DNA from: Plasmopara viticola
Taxonomy: Eukaryota > Oomycota > Peronosporomycetes > Peronosporales > Peronosporaceae
Reading direction: 5' to 3'
Assembly: GCA_001695595.3 (NCBI GenBank)
Contig: MBPM02000102.1
Location: 62,001 to 126,000 of the forward strand
DNA: 64,000 nucleotides
Shown: piece after piece, positions 22,921 to 33,118 of the stretch
Layout of the letters: each line of letters starts with the position of its first letter
How positions within the stretch are numbered: position 1 is the stretch's first letter
The notes under the pieces: generated by a model
Told to the model about the DNA's origin: nothing
Database searches by the model: none
Seen by the model: only the letters and a program-made list of their open reading frames with translations
Position numbers and translations under genes: made by a program

Positions 22921-24293
22921 TTAGCGTGTAGAGCTGACGATCGTTGCCATTAGCTGCTGACATCTGAACAACATTGTCGTGCACTCATATGTAACACCTA
23001 ATGATGAACTTGCGGGTCAATTAACGTTGTAACAGTTCAATCTATGACATTGCTCTCTGTAAATTTATATTTATTTACCACACACAATGTAGCTGCGCGT
23101 AAAAGGGCAATGCAATGCCTAATTTTCCCAAAAAATATCTACAAGAGCTTTATACAGATAGTAATATATGATCGCACAGGCACATACTCAATGAGTATGC
23201 AAGACGCATCGTTTTACGAGTGGGTGATAGTGCAGCGTCTTGGCAGAAATAATTTTAACTGACCATTAGAAAATGGCAATGTGTTCTACCGCGGAAGCGG
23301 TGTTAGTTTGTATCATTAAACGGGCCTTGCAAAGCCACAATTCGAGATTCGCTCATACCAGAAAACCTTTTTCTATTGTATGTGCTACTCATCCAGCCTA
23401 GAGACCTTCGACCTTGGACATGCGTGCCATACTTTGTGCCAGCGCGAGAGGCTATTGTCAACAAAAAAATTCTTTTTTTATCACCACCACGACAAAATCG
23501 AATATTGTGGCATTTTTATTTAAAAAATGGCGTCGTAAAGTCTAAATAGTCTTGAAGACGTGAGCTGTGAAGATTCCATGTCCTCTCGACAAGTACAATC
23601 ATCATTCGTCGCTATGACTGCGAAAATACACAGATCCGTACTTTACAAAGATTTACTTATTTCTATCTTCTAAATCTCAAAATTAGCTCATTCAAAAAAA
23701 CAAAATTGGTACGTATATTTTTCTGCAGAACATCATATAAAGCTATAGATTATTATAATTTACGTTTTATAAAAATAAGTTAAGAAAACCCCTTCTACCA
23801 AACAATACCTACCGCAATCAAAAAAATATATACAAATTTTTACCCCATCGTAATTGAGACAAAACATTACGACTAACGTATCATTTTACTTATCTATAAC
23901 CGTGGCGATTTATGACATAAATTGTTTGGAATTTGTTACAAGAAATATGTTGCCCACTTTTGTACGCCAACCATCCTGTTAAATCGGTCAACAAAGGTGA
24001 CGATACCAATGTATGATGCAATAGATATATGGATGGGCGAATGGCACATTGAAAGCGCTGGAATCGTCAATACGGGAGCAGCCCCATCGGTCTGGGATAG
24101 CGCTAGACTGATATATTGGCTATGTAGCCATACTCTAGAGTTTGAAAGAAGCTTACTCGATCTTCTAATTCTCTCTTCGTGACTGTCGCCTTCTCAATTT
24201 CCCTGATCTGGTTCTTATCATTCTTCTTTTTACTCTTGAGTGTACACGAAAACAATAATTTGACAATGGAGAAGCTCAAACATAATGATAAAT
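22921..24293. other. AT-rich intergenic region
   Basis: Strongly AT-rich sequence, with A/T runs especially at 23640-23900, between the NDPK gene and the 3' end of cereblon. Open frames at 23044-23262 and 23922-24182 show no motif. No RNA gene or repeat was recognised. Confidence 0.6.
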
Positions 24294-25668
24294 TTATTCG
24301 GATCGTAGAAGCAACGGCCTTTCCTCGCTAGCTACCGACGAGGCATCATCACTGGATTCGACAAATTCCTCGTAATCTTCCATATCATCGCGACTGAAGC
24401 TAAGGAAATCATGATTAAATTGCTGAGAATCACGAGATCGAGTCAAAGCTGTTCGTCGAAACCCATAGAAAGTAGCAGGTAAAAGCCCCGAGTCGACGCG
24501 GTCGAAGCGCCAACCGAGATGTTGATAGCACGAATTACAGTGCGTTATGCTCCATGCGTAGCCTGTAAACCACGAATCTTCAATAGTGCGCGCCAAACCT
24601 CCGAAAATGTGTGCGCGATTGACGTCGCGCAGTGTCAACACTTGAAAGACGTGGCCACCAGGATTAACAAAGGTACCCCCTGCTGCCCCACGTGCCGTCA
24701 TACTGAAGATATCACGGGTATTTGCAATCAAGAATCCACATGTGGCGCAAAAAATATTCTCTTCTACCTGTTCAAGTAATTCAATTTCTCGACGCAGCAA
24801 CCGCACGGTCGAGTTGATACGTAGCAGTTCTAGTCGTTGCGTCGTATCCAGTGGCAAATTACCAGCTACCCAATGCGCAAACAAGCTCGGATCCTGTCGA
24901 TTGCTCGGAAGCGCCAGATAGTGTACTAACGTCGCCTTTTCATTCTCATTGCCATCATTACCTTGTCGTCTTGATCGCTCTACTCGTGGCTTGCGATACC
25001 ACTCGCCGTGGATATTGGACAGCAGCATGTTTTGAATCTTGTGCACAAGGACAGGTGCATCATATAACGTATACGTATTGCGCCCCCAATAAGCCGGATA
25101 CTGGCGACCACGGAGTTGCTGAAGACTTTTCGTCTCCAGGTCCTGCTCCCGATGCCACCACAACGCATCGAAAGGAATTGACTGAGCGCTGTCTTGTGGC
25201 AAAATCTGCACTTCTCCCCACAAAATTGAAGCCCTCGGATCTGCTGGTAGCCTTTCAAGAAGACAAATGCGTTGCCTCGCAGCTCCTGTCATCCGCGCAC
25301 TATGACTTTCCATACTAAACCTTTCGACTCGAACAGTAGCCCCAAACTGTTTGCCGATCTGATTTTGAGGTAGCACGGCCAGTAAGATACCCTCACTTGA
25401 TAATAGCTCACGCATGCCTCCGAGCGTCGACTCCGATAGCATCCGAAGCGGTAGATCATCGCCTGGGAACAAAACCTATCATGAGTTAGCCTTGTTAAAG
25501 ACGAGGAGTAAAGAAACTAGCAGCTTTCTGTACAATGTCAGGGAGATAGATCAGTGGTAGCGTAAGCACCTTCCCGTCAGGATGTAATGATAGATGGCGG
25601 TGGTGGATTGATTCCAGATCACCCAAGTACGCATGGGCGTTGCCACTGCCATTGACAATGCTTGTCAT
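24294..25668 (-). CDS. CRBN: cereblon homologue, CRL4 E3 ligase substrate receptor
   Basis: Two exons, 25534-25668 and 24294-25475, joined by a 58-nt GT-AG intron with a CTAAC branch motif; 438 residues against 442 in human cereblon. Splicing restores LIYLPDIVLFPGDDLPLRM, the start of the LON-like domain (about residues 33-215). The C-terminal CULT domain (about 285-395) has CATC and CNSC zinc ligands and the three tryptophans that form the thalidomide/glutarimide pocket in SWF, GYAW and LGWRF. NPGGHVFQ is also typical. In animals and plants cereblon binds DDB1 and presents substrates bearing C-terminal cyclic imides to CUL4-RBX1. Retention of all three pocket tryptophans suggests conserved ligand recognition. 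The gene is head-to-head with the PDZ gene. Confidence 0.93.
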
Positions 25669-25846
25669 TTCAGTTTGTGGTGGTATACATCAATTACAGT
25701 GACATGTTGAAGTGACCATCAAACAAAAGCTAGTATTTAGTGACAATGATTTTAATTGCGTTTCATTATACTAGCTATTACTATAAGTTATGATAGAAAG
25801 GGGATTTTCTTTTCCTCTATTCGCTAATTGGCAGTCCAGAGAAATC
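25669..25846. promoter_or_regulatory. 178-bp shared head-to-head intergenic (CRBN / PDZ gene)
   Basis: The divergent start codons at 25668 (-) and 25847 (+) leave 178 AT-rich bases for both promoters. A CT-rich stretch, TTTTCTTTTCCTCTATTCG, lies about 25 bases upstream of the PDZ start. No proven element was identified. Confidence 0.45.
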
Positions 25847-26981
25847 ATGGGCGAGAGCTTAACCGTGAGGTATGTCATGTTAAGTGGGTGACGGCCTCCT
25901 TGTAAAGGACTGGGTCAGCTAATCTATCCTTTCTCGTGATTACAGACTTTTTGTGCGTACACAGACGTACGATATCCCGTGCGATCCGCGGCAGCCAGCC
26001 AAGTGGCTGCTAACACAGGCAAAGAACATTTGGCGCTCCAGTCAGAAGCACACACCTCAGGAGGATGAACTAGAGGTATTGTATAACCGTACCACCCGTC
26101 GCATAATCAACCTGGAAGACTCGATTGGCAGTAGCATCTCCTCCATGGACGTTGTCGACGCACGGACGTTCCTTCAAACACCTGAGACGTCATACAACAG
26201 TGCAATGTTTCCCTGGCTTCGGTCGTATCCAGGTGGATTGCTTCCGTCTGATAAAATTGATTCATCCAATGGTCTCTTCTTCCAGCAACTTTATGCGTTC
26301 ACGTTGATTGGCAAGCGCACGCCTGTGAGTGCGTCCCAGCGTAAGCACCAGGAAGATCAGGACGCCTTCTTGTCACTCCTACATACGTACGTGATGGGCT
26401 CGTATGACCAAAGCCATGGATCACAGCCGCAGCCAACAGTTGATCAACGATCAATCGTGCCACCGTCGCCTGTGTACCGTCCGCAATCCGACCGGAATAG
26501 CTTTTCTGACTCGGGATCCGACAGCAGTGTGGACGAGTCAGTATTGTACCCGACACACTCTTCATCGAAGGATTACGCTGAACCTCAGCGTCGTCGAACG
26601 TCTTCGGGTCCCGTGCACCAGGTGTTAACACTTCCATCCCCATCCGCTCATCGTTCGCAAAATGCACTGGATGAGATGGAAAATGTCTTTGATGTTGTAT
26701 TCAAGCAACAGGCTATTGGTATGAAGCTGGGTGCTGATGAGTCAAAGCAATTTGCGATTGTGAAAGAGTGCTTTGAAGGCTCGGAGGCCAAGCGGTATCC
26801 TGAGATCCAAAATGGTGTAGTGATCTTGGCAGTGAATGGACAGGAAGTGAGTGGTCTAGGACTCTCTCGCGTGCTGTATCGACTGAGAGAAGCTCCACGT
26901 CCTGTTGTCGTTCGCTTTGGTCGCAAGTTGACCCCTCAATTGCTGGAACGACGCCATGCTCGCGGTCACGTTAAATATTAG
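25847..26981 (+). CDS. PDZ-domain protein of unknown function
   Basis: Two exons, 25847-25869 and 25946-26981; the 76-nt intron is GT-AG and phase is kept, giving 352 residues that start MGESLTVRLFVRTQTYDIP. The N-terminal 150 residues are globular-looking without a recognised family. A Ser/Pro/Gln-rich linker (about 155-240) follows, then a C-terminal PDZ-like domain (about 250-335) with AIGMKLGAD as the carboxylate-binding loop region, GVVILAVNGQEVSGLG and VVVRF. PDZ domains bind C-terminal peptides and often scaffold signalling complexes. The very short first exon (23 nt) codes only MGESLTV plus part of an Arg. Confidence 0.8.
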
Positions 26982-27129
26982 CCAAACCGAGCTTTTGTAT
27001 TAAACATGTACATTTTACGTAGTATGAAAATCAACGACTTGTTACGTCCGAATAAAGAGCTTTAGCTCCAATTTGCTCTGTTTTAAGTATTTTTCTGTCG
27101 TAGCCTATTTAAATTTCGTCGTTTAGACG

Positions 27130-30100
27130 ATGGTCCCTAAAGATGTACCGGACGCTGCTACATCTGAGGAGGAAGCTCTTGTGCGCCAATTGCTGCGTGA
27201 TCTGAACATCGATACAGGAGATGTGGTGCTGTTTGATCGCTCGTGCTCGTCCATGGGGCTTTACGGTGGTGCCATCTGTGTGTGCGCCAAACTCTTTGGC
27301 CAGACGCAGTGGGATCATAACGGCGTCGTCGTCCGTGCTCCATGGTTGGCTCCAGATGCTCAGACACCAGAGGATGAGTTGTTCTTGCTCGAAGCAGCGC
27401 TGACAGGTGTGAAATTACGGCCGTTAGTAGCTCGCATTTTGCTCAGCCGCGGACACGAAGTCGCCGTGCGTAGACTGCAGGTCCCCCGCACCTTAGAGGT
27501 GCGAACCAAAGCAGAACAATTTGCGTTGAGCAGTCTAACCCTTTTATACGAAGACAATCCGGCCAGATTTTTCAACGCTGGCGTGTCAGTACCCACGAGA
27601 ACCGCTCGTGAACGACTGTTTGCCGCGCTCGTCGCAACCAAAAAGGAGCTCGCGCGTCTCGACTCGGAGCTAGCTCATCGTGACAAAATGGCTGTATTTG
27701 AGAAAAAGGCCTTGCAGAAGGAAAAGCAAGTGGTGACCGAAAAGTACCAGGCTTTGGCATCGGAATTAAGCGGACGCACACGGTCCATCTTTGAAAATGC
27801 CGTTGTTGAAGGCGATGACGTGACAAAGACGCGCATGTCGTGTTCGCAGTTGGTGGCGGGAATGTACCAACACTTGGGGTATTTGCTCCCGTACCCGTCT
27901 GCAAAATCGTACTTACCGAAACACTTTAGTGACAAAGATGGCGGGGAGTTTGTCAAATTACAACAAGGGGCGAGCTTTTTACCGGAAGTTTCGTTACGAA
28001 AAGACCTTCACATTGAGACGGAACGCTATCGGACGCGTGAGAAGGAGGCCAAAGAACGCAGTCCACGGCCTGGGACTGAGACGGCTGCAATTGTGCACTG
28101 TTTACGTCGACATCAATTGTTTCATACGTTAAGTGAACCCGAGCTATTAGCTGCTGCGTCGCAATTTCGACGCCGGGTGTTGGCAAAGAACGAGGTGGTG
28201 TTTTTCCAAGGATCGCCAGGGGATTGTTTCTACGTCATTGAGCGTGGCGATTGCGACGTCTTTGTTGACTATGATCATCTTGTAAAGACCGCGACAGCGC
28301 TTGGTCCGGATCAAGGGGCGTACCCAGACTCCCAGCGACGCGTACAGCTTCAGAAACGGACAACGGTTGCCTTGCCTGAATTCAAGTCGTCTTCGAGTCT
28401 GGTCGGTAATAATGAACGTGTTCTTGTAGCCACATACGGACGTGGGAATGCATTTGGGGAATCTGCGCTTGTGTACGACACCCCACGACGTGCAACAATT
28501 CAAGCCAGTGCTTTAAACGCGGACGATGAGCAAGAGGCAGTGGTGCTGTGGCAATTGGAGAAGCGAATGTTTCGTGAAGTCTTGGCTCGTCATCCAGGAA
28601 GCCAGCAATCGGTAGAAGAACGACGATTTTTACTAAATGCATTGGAAGACCATCCGCTATTTACCGAGCTCGATGCTCGTGCCAAGGCGTATGCTGTTCG
28701 CAAGTGTTTTCCATTAAAGGTGCGGGCAGGGACGACGATTTTGCACCAAGGCGATCCGGGCGACTATTTCTACGTGGTTGAAAGTGGTCGTTGTGAAGTG
28801 ACACGTTGCAAACCAAAGGCGACGAAACCGTTTGTGGATCGTGTCATTGGCCGTGGTGCTAGTTTTGGAGAAGCGGCATTGCTGTACAATAGTCGTCGTG
28901 GCGCCTCCGTGAAAGCACTTGAAGACGTTAAGATTTGGTGCATGGATCGTGCTACTTTTCATACGATCACGCGCAGTGGGTCGACTGCACTGCATGGAAT
29001 TTTCAAGAAAGTGGGTCAAACCATTGTGCCCGGTTCAAGCGAGAATTTTGCGACGGAAGAAAATTTGCGTCGCATGCTTCGAGATCCACAGCAAGTGCAG
29101 CGGGAAAGGCATTGTGCCAGCAACAATGGTGAAGATAGTGAAGATGCGGTGGCACCGCTGCCATCAACACAAGCTTACGATCGTGCGGTTCGACTCGCCT
29201 TGTTGCTTTTACTGAACGATTCTTCTGGACTCGTAAACTTTTCGCAATTTGCACATTTCCACATTGCACTGGGGGCTTCGAACATTGATCAGTTTCTTCC
29301 ACAAGCTGCATTTCGTGTACTGAAGTCGGTGACAAACTCGCACAATGGACACAAGTTGCAGGCACTACCAACGTCAGTGTCACTTTTCGACCAAGATGAC
29401 GCTGCTATCAAGCTAAGCGATCTTCCTCGTGCAATCCACGAGTACGCGTCTACGAGTGAAGCTGTCGACTCTGCTCTGAAAAAGCTAGAGTCCCTCGTTT
29501 CCATGACACCAGGGCGATTGGCGTTTTATAAGCGCATATTTGACTTACCTATGCATCAGCGGGAAGATTATTATATAACACATGACGATCTGGTACGAGG
29601 AATCGCGGCGTTTGAGATGGAGGATACGTTATCAGAAACTGATCAAGACGACGATCCTCAAGCACAAGATATACGGGCAGCGAAAGAAGAGTTTCGTGCC
29701 TTGTTGGCTGCTCTCAAGTTCGACATTGATGCACTTCGCATCGTTTGGCACGCCGCTGAGTTGCAAGCGCATGACGAGAAGCCTGCAACAGCATTGTATG
29801 ACCAGGAAAAAGAGCCGTTTGAAGCAAACTTCAAGTCTGGGTGGCTCGCGGCCTTGGATCAGAATCCTACGGGAAATGACTGGGAATATTTGCAACCACA
29901 GCTGGAAGGCAGCAGTCGAGAAAAGGCATTTAATCAGACGAGTGCACCAATTTCACGGCGACGAGAGAATGCGCACCTTTCGTCGTTTGTTGCTACGATT
30001 GCTGCTGGTACAGTAGTGCGAACGGTGTGTGCACCACTCGAGCGATTGAAGATATTGATGCAGCTCTCGACTCCGAAGTCAACGTGTACTACAGCAATCG

Positions 30101-30957
30101 TCCAGATTGTCCCCGGCACTTCACCGTATTCTTATATCACGAGAGGTTTTGTAAATATAGTGAGACTCAGTGGACCACGGAGCTTGTTCAGCGGGAATCT
30201 TGCTCACTGTCTATGGCTAGTGCCTTCTGTCCCCCTCAAGTTCTTTCTAGGTCACGTGTACCACGAGCATCTCATGCGTTCGGACGCTACCTCTGCGGCT
30301 TCTTTTGGACAGACGTCTCGTAAAGCAGCAAGTTGGAGCAACTTTGCAGCGGGAGGCGTTGCTGGTGTGACGCTCAATTGCTTGTTGTATCCACTTGACG
30401 TCATTCGCGGACAGCTGAGTGTTCAAGAGTATTATCGTTCAAAGCGTCCTTTGAACGGCATCTTGGACTGTGCTCGGTCTATTCGGCATAACGATGGGTT
30501 GTGTGGGTTTTATCGTGGCTTTGGACCCGCAAGTCTAGGCGTCTTCACGTACATTGGCTGCAATTATGCACTGTACGAATCATTGCGGCCATGTTTTGTA
30601 GTCTATGACGTGGAAGCCACGAGTGACCGAGTTGCTCACACTAGTGTACCTGGTCAAATTTTGTGTGCTACGACAGCGTCAATTGTGTCGCAGTGCTTTA
30701 CGTACCCATTTGATGTGATTCGACGGCGCATGCAACTACGTGGCGCAAACTGGCACCCAAATCTGGTGTTTCCATCGTATCAAAGCGCTTGGCACTGTGT
30801 ACGTGCGTCTGTAGAAGAGGAAGGTGGAGGGGTACGAGGGATACGCTCATTGTACCGTGGTTGCACTATTAATGTCCTTAAGGCGCTGCCGGCTACTATG
30901 ATCTCGTTCCTGAGTTATGAAAAACTGCGCGAAGTCAAGCACAGTGTGGAGTCATGA
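27130..30957 (+). CDS. papain-like fold / two cNMP-binding domains / mitochondrial carrier fusion
   Basis: One uninterrupted exon of 1275 residues, starting at the ATG at 27130. Residues 1-250 resemble permuted papain-like (YiiX/NlpC-P60-type) proteins: GDVVLFDR, WDHNGVVV with the candidate catalytic His, LLEA, and MSCSQLVAGMY with the candidate Cys. Two cNMP-binding domains follow, at about 320-490 with FGESALVYDTPRRATI and 500-625 with FGEAALLYNSRRGASV; both keep the Glu and Arg of the phosphate-binding cassette. Residues 640-930 are mainly helical and possibly EF-hand-derived. The last 325 residues are a full SLC25 carrier with three Px(D/E)xx(K/R) signatures: PLERLK, PLDVIR and PFDVIR. 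Metabolite transport across the mitochondrial inner membrane gated by cAMP/cGMP is the obvious inference. The substrate is unknown, with a CoA/adenine nucleotide-type carrier suggested only by general look. No internal stop, intron or low-quality join is visible. Confidence 0.85.
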   Translation: MVPKDVPDAATSEEEALVRQLLRDLNIDTGDVVLFDRSCSSMGLYGGAICVCAKLFGQTQWDHNGVVVRAPWLAPDAQTPEDELFLLEAALTGVKLRPLVARILLSRGHEVAVRRLQVPRTLEVRTKAEQFALSSLTLLYEDNPARFFNAGVSVPTRTARERLFAALVATKKELARLDSELAHRDKMAVFEKKALQKEKQVVTEKYQALASELSGRTRSIFENAVVEGDDVTKTRMSCSQLVAGMYQHLGYLLPYPSAKSYLPKHFSDKDGGEFVKLQQGASFLPEVSLRKDLHIETERYRTREKEAKERSPRPGTETAAIVHCLRRHQLFHTLSEPELLAAASQFRRRVLAKNEVVFFQGSPGDCFYVIERGDCDVFVDYDHLVKTATALGPDQGAYPDSQRRVQLQKRTTVALPEFKSSSSLVGNNERVLVATYGRGNAFGESALVYDTPRRATIQASALNADDEQEAVVLWQLEKRMFREVLARHPGSQQSVEERRFLLNALEDHPLFTELDARAKAYAVRKCFPLKVRAGTTILHQGDPGDYFYVVESGRCEVTRCKPKATKPFVDRVIGRGASFGEAALLYNSRRGASVKALEDVKIWCMDRATFHTITRSGSTALHGIFKKVGQTIVPGSSENFATEENLRRMLRDPQQVQRERHCASNNGEDSEDAVAPLPSTQAYDRAVRLALLLLLNDSSGLVNFSQFAHFHIALGASNIDQFLPQAAFRVLKSVTNSHNGHKLQALPTSVSLFDQDDAAIKLSDLPRAIHEYASTSEAVDSALKKLESLVSMTPGRLAFYKRIFDLPMHQREDYYITHDDLVRGIAAFEMEDTLSETDQDDDPQAQDIRAAKEEFRALLAALKFDIDALRIVWHAAELQAHDEKPATALYDQEKEPFEANFKSGWLAALDQNPTGNDWEYLQPQLEGSSREKAFNQTSAPISRRRENAHLSSFVATIAAGTVVRTVCAPLERLKILMQLSTPKSTCTTAIVQIVPGTSPYSYITRGFVNIVRLSGPRSLFSGNLAHCLWLVPSVPLKFFLGHVYHEHLMRSDATSAASFGQTSRKAASWSNFAAGGVAGVTLNCLLYPLDVIRGQLSVQEYYRSKRPLNGILDCARSIRHNDGLCGFYRGFGPASLGVFTYIGCNYALYESLRPCFVVYDVEATSDRVAHTSVPGQILCATTASIVSQCFTYPFDVIRRRMQLRGANWHPNLVFPSYQSAWHCVRASVEEEGGGVRGIRSLYRGCTINVLKALPATMISFLSYEKLREVKHSVES

Positions 30958-33118
30958 TAGTCGTATGGACATGAAGAAAGTGCTTAATTTTGAAGAGGAC
31001 GCAAGGTGGCAGATACGCTTACTGTATATAATTACATGGTAAGCTCATTTTTCAGTGTATGGTGCATTGTTTTGATTTTGTCAAGTAATATGACAAAATG
31101 ATATCATACCCAAATGCGAAAGAATCGTTTGATATATATGTACAATATAATAAAATCCAACGACTCTTAGTATAGATTTATCGTCCGAATTGTCCGCGTT
31201 ACTCTATGGGATATAAAGTTATAGAATAATTAATATGGACAATGTTTTCGTGTGGCAGAGATTGGAAGTCGTGCAATCTTTCAATCCAAAAGTTTCTGCC
31301 TTATAAACTTGATATGCTTTAAGAAGTATTTCTGTGTGGTCCCCCGTTCAACCGCATCTCATATTCTTGTTAAGGAACATTATTTGTGTTGGTAATACAC
31401 CGCTATATGCAAATTATACAAGCGGATGGCATCACATTGGAGGCAAGTGACGACACAAGATTACGGAGATGATTACGGCTAATGCCGACAACATTTCGAT
31501 GCAAAAAAATGACGTCACTGAACAATGTCATCAGATGACGTCGGATAGAAGTTTTTAAATATCTTGAGTGATAAGCTTAGAGTAAAACGGGTGCGAACTT
31601 AAAACCTAATTACCTTTCCTTCGGTTCCTACCTTCTCTTCAACACTTGAGAGACCGCAACCAAACCGTCCTTTGCAACAACTTATGTGTCTTTGGCAGAC
31701 AAGCGCGCCAGAAAATGTAAGCTACTGCCGCTGATAATTCAACATGAGGACGGCTCTGGCATGAAAGGGTTTCTCGAGAACGTCATGGCCGTCCAGGATG
31801 AAATTGAAATCACATAAGAGTGACAAGAAAGCAACTTTCTAGGCGTTAAGCATCATGGCCGGGAACTTTGAGAGCCACCACTTATCCAATCTGTATCGTG
31901 GCCCGGTCTAAGTGAATGCGGTATCTTCGGCGCCGTGTTTTCAACATGCACATTCACGGGACGTCGATCTATCCGGTAGGTCATAACTTGAATTTGGGTA
32001 ACACCTTTGCTCTGAGGGGCACGAGTTAAGTGCATTACTTGTAAATCAATGCGACAATGCTCATGAACTTTTATAGTCGCATTTACTTCGGCAAGACGTA
32101 CCCGGCGTCGAAAACTTAATTGAGCACGACGATGGCCAGCGTCTTCGACAAAACCACGCTTCTTGTCGCTAGTGCAGATGCGCGGAGCCATAAAAACAGT
32201 TCACCTCGAGGTTCCTGAAAATTTAGTCTTTGGACGAATAATCCTGCGGATAACAGATGTCAAGTCATTGCTCGCTGGTGATGACGGAGAGTCTTTGGCT
32301 GATATGCTCATATCCAGGAGAAAAGTTAACGCAAGCATTGATTCCGCTAAGTTTATCGCACTGTCGCGCCTGGCACTCGAACGCCTTTAGTCATTCTCAA
32401 GCGTTTCATAAAGCTCAATTACGATACATGCAGTCCACAAGGCTGGCACAGTGGGGATTATTGTGTTCACCAAACGAGCAAAATAGTCCTCAAATAGAAC
32501 CTTGCGGAAGTAATTACCTAGTTTGCGAACCTCACGCTAAGCGTTTATAGAGGCGAGCGCCTCAATGCCACACGAGCCACTACAGTATCTTGTGCGATCG
32601 TAAAGGGCCCGCCAACCGCGAGCTTGAAGCTGGTTCGCATACGCACAATAAGTTGTTAGCCAAATCAAAGAGACGCTTTGCGCTCTTATGGTAATCACTT
32701 GTCAGCTTTGGTTCATCGGGCACAGACATTCGATCGGAGGGACTAAGTTTGCAAATGTGAGCGTGGCGTATGCAGGTAATCATCAAAGGGTTTGATTCAG
32801 ACACACTGCTTGGTGGTTCGAGCCGCAGGCTTACAAACAGGACCTGGAAATTTTTTTGTTAAGAGGGTGACTCATCTCTGATGCTGAGTTGAGTTGTAGT
32901 TGATTAAAAGGCTAGGCTACAAACTGACGCGCGCGACGCGAGATTGCTCCACGACGGCATGACCTACTTAAATTAGTATGCCGCATCGATTCGAATATTT
33001 TAAGCTCGACTTGAATCTTAAAAGTGCTCTCTGCTTTATACCGACGATGCGCTTGACATAGACGAGGTCTCGTTTTACAATAATTGGTCAATATTCATGT
33101 CAGTTTTTCCAATTTGCC
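30958..33118. other. intergenic region with possible retroelement traces
   Basis: No intact gene is supported. Two bZIP/CRE-type cores lie close together: the palindrome TGACGTCA at 31510-31517 and TGACGTC at 31536-31542. The frame 32163-32390 (+) contains RRKVNASIDSAKFIALSRLA, which weakly resembles a copia RNase H strand. The frames 31853-32191 (-), 32257-32550 (+) and 32580-32804 (-) have no motif I recognise. The last 60 bases before 33119 contain TCATGTCAGTTTTTCCAATTT, loosely like the oomycete initiator plus flanking element. Confidence 0.5.

Noticed and set aside
24851..25318. 155-codon plus-strand open frame
   Set aside because: Antisense to the well-supported cereblon coding exon.
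25537..25612. tRNA D-arm-like words (GATCAGTGGTAG)
   Set aside because: Lies in cereblon exon 1, and no acceptor stem, anticodon arm or T-arm can be formed.
29582..30016. 144-codon frame inside the carrier fusion, as evidence of a frameshift or second gene
   Set aside because: Same-strand shadow frame without motif; the main frame stays open and similar to known domains on both sides.
32800..32840. GGTTCGAGCC resembling a tRNA T-loop
   Set aside because: The flanking bases do not pair as a T-stem and no matching acceptor stem was found.
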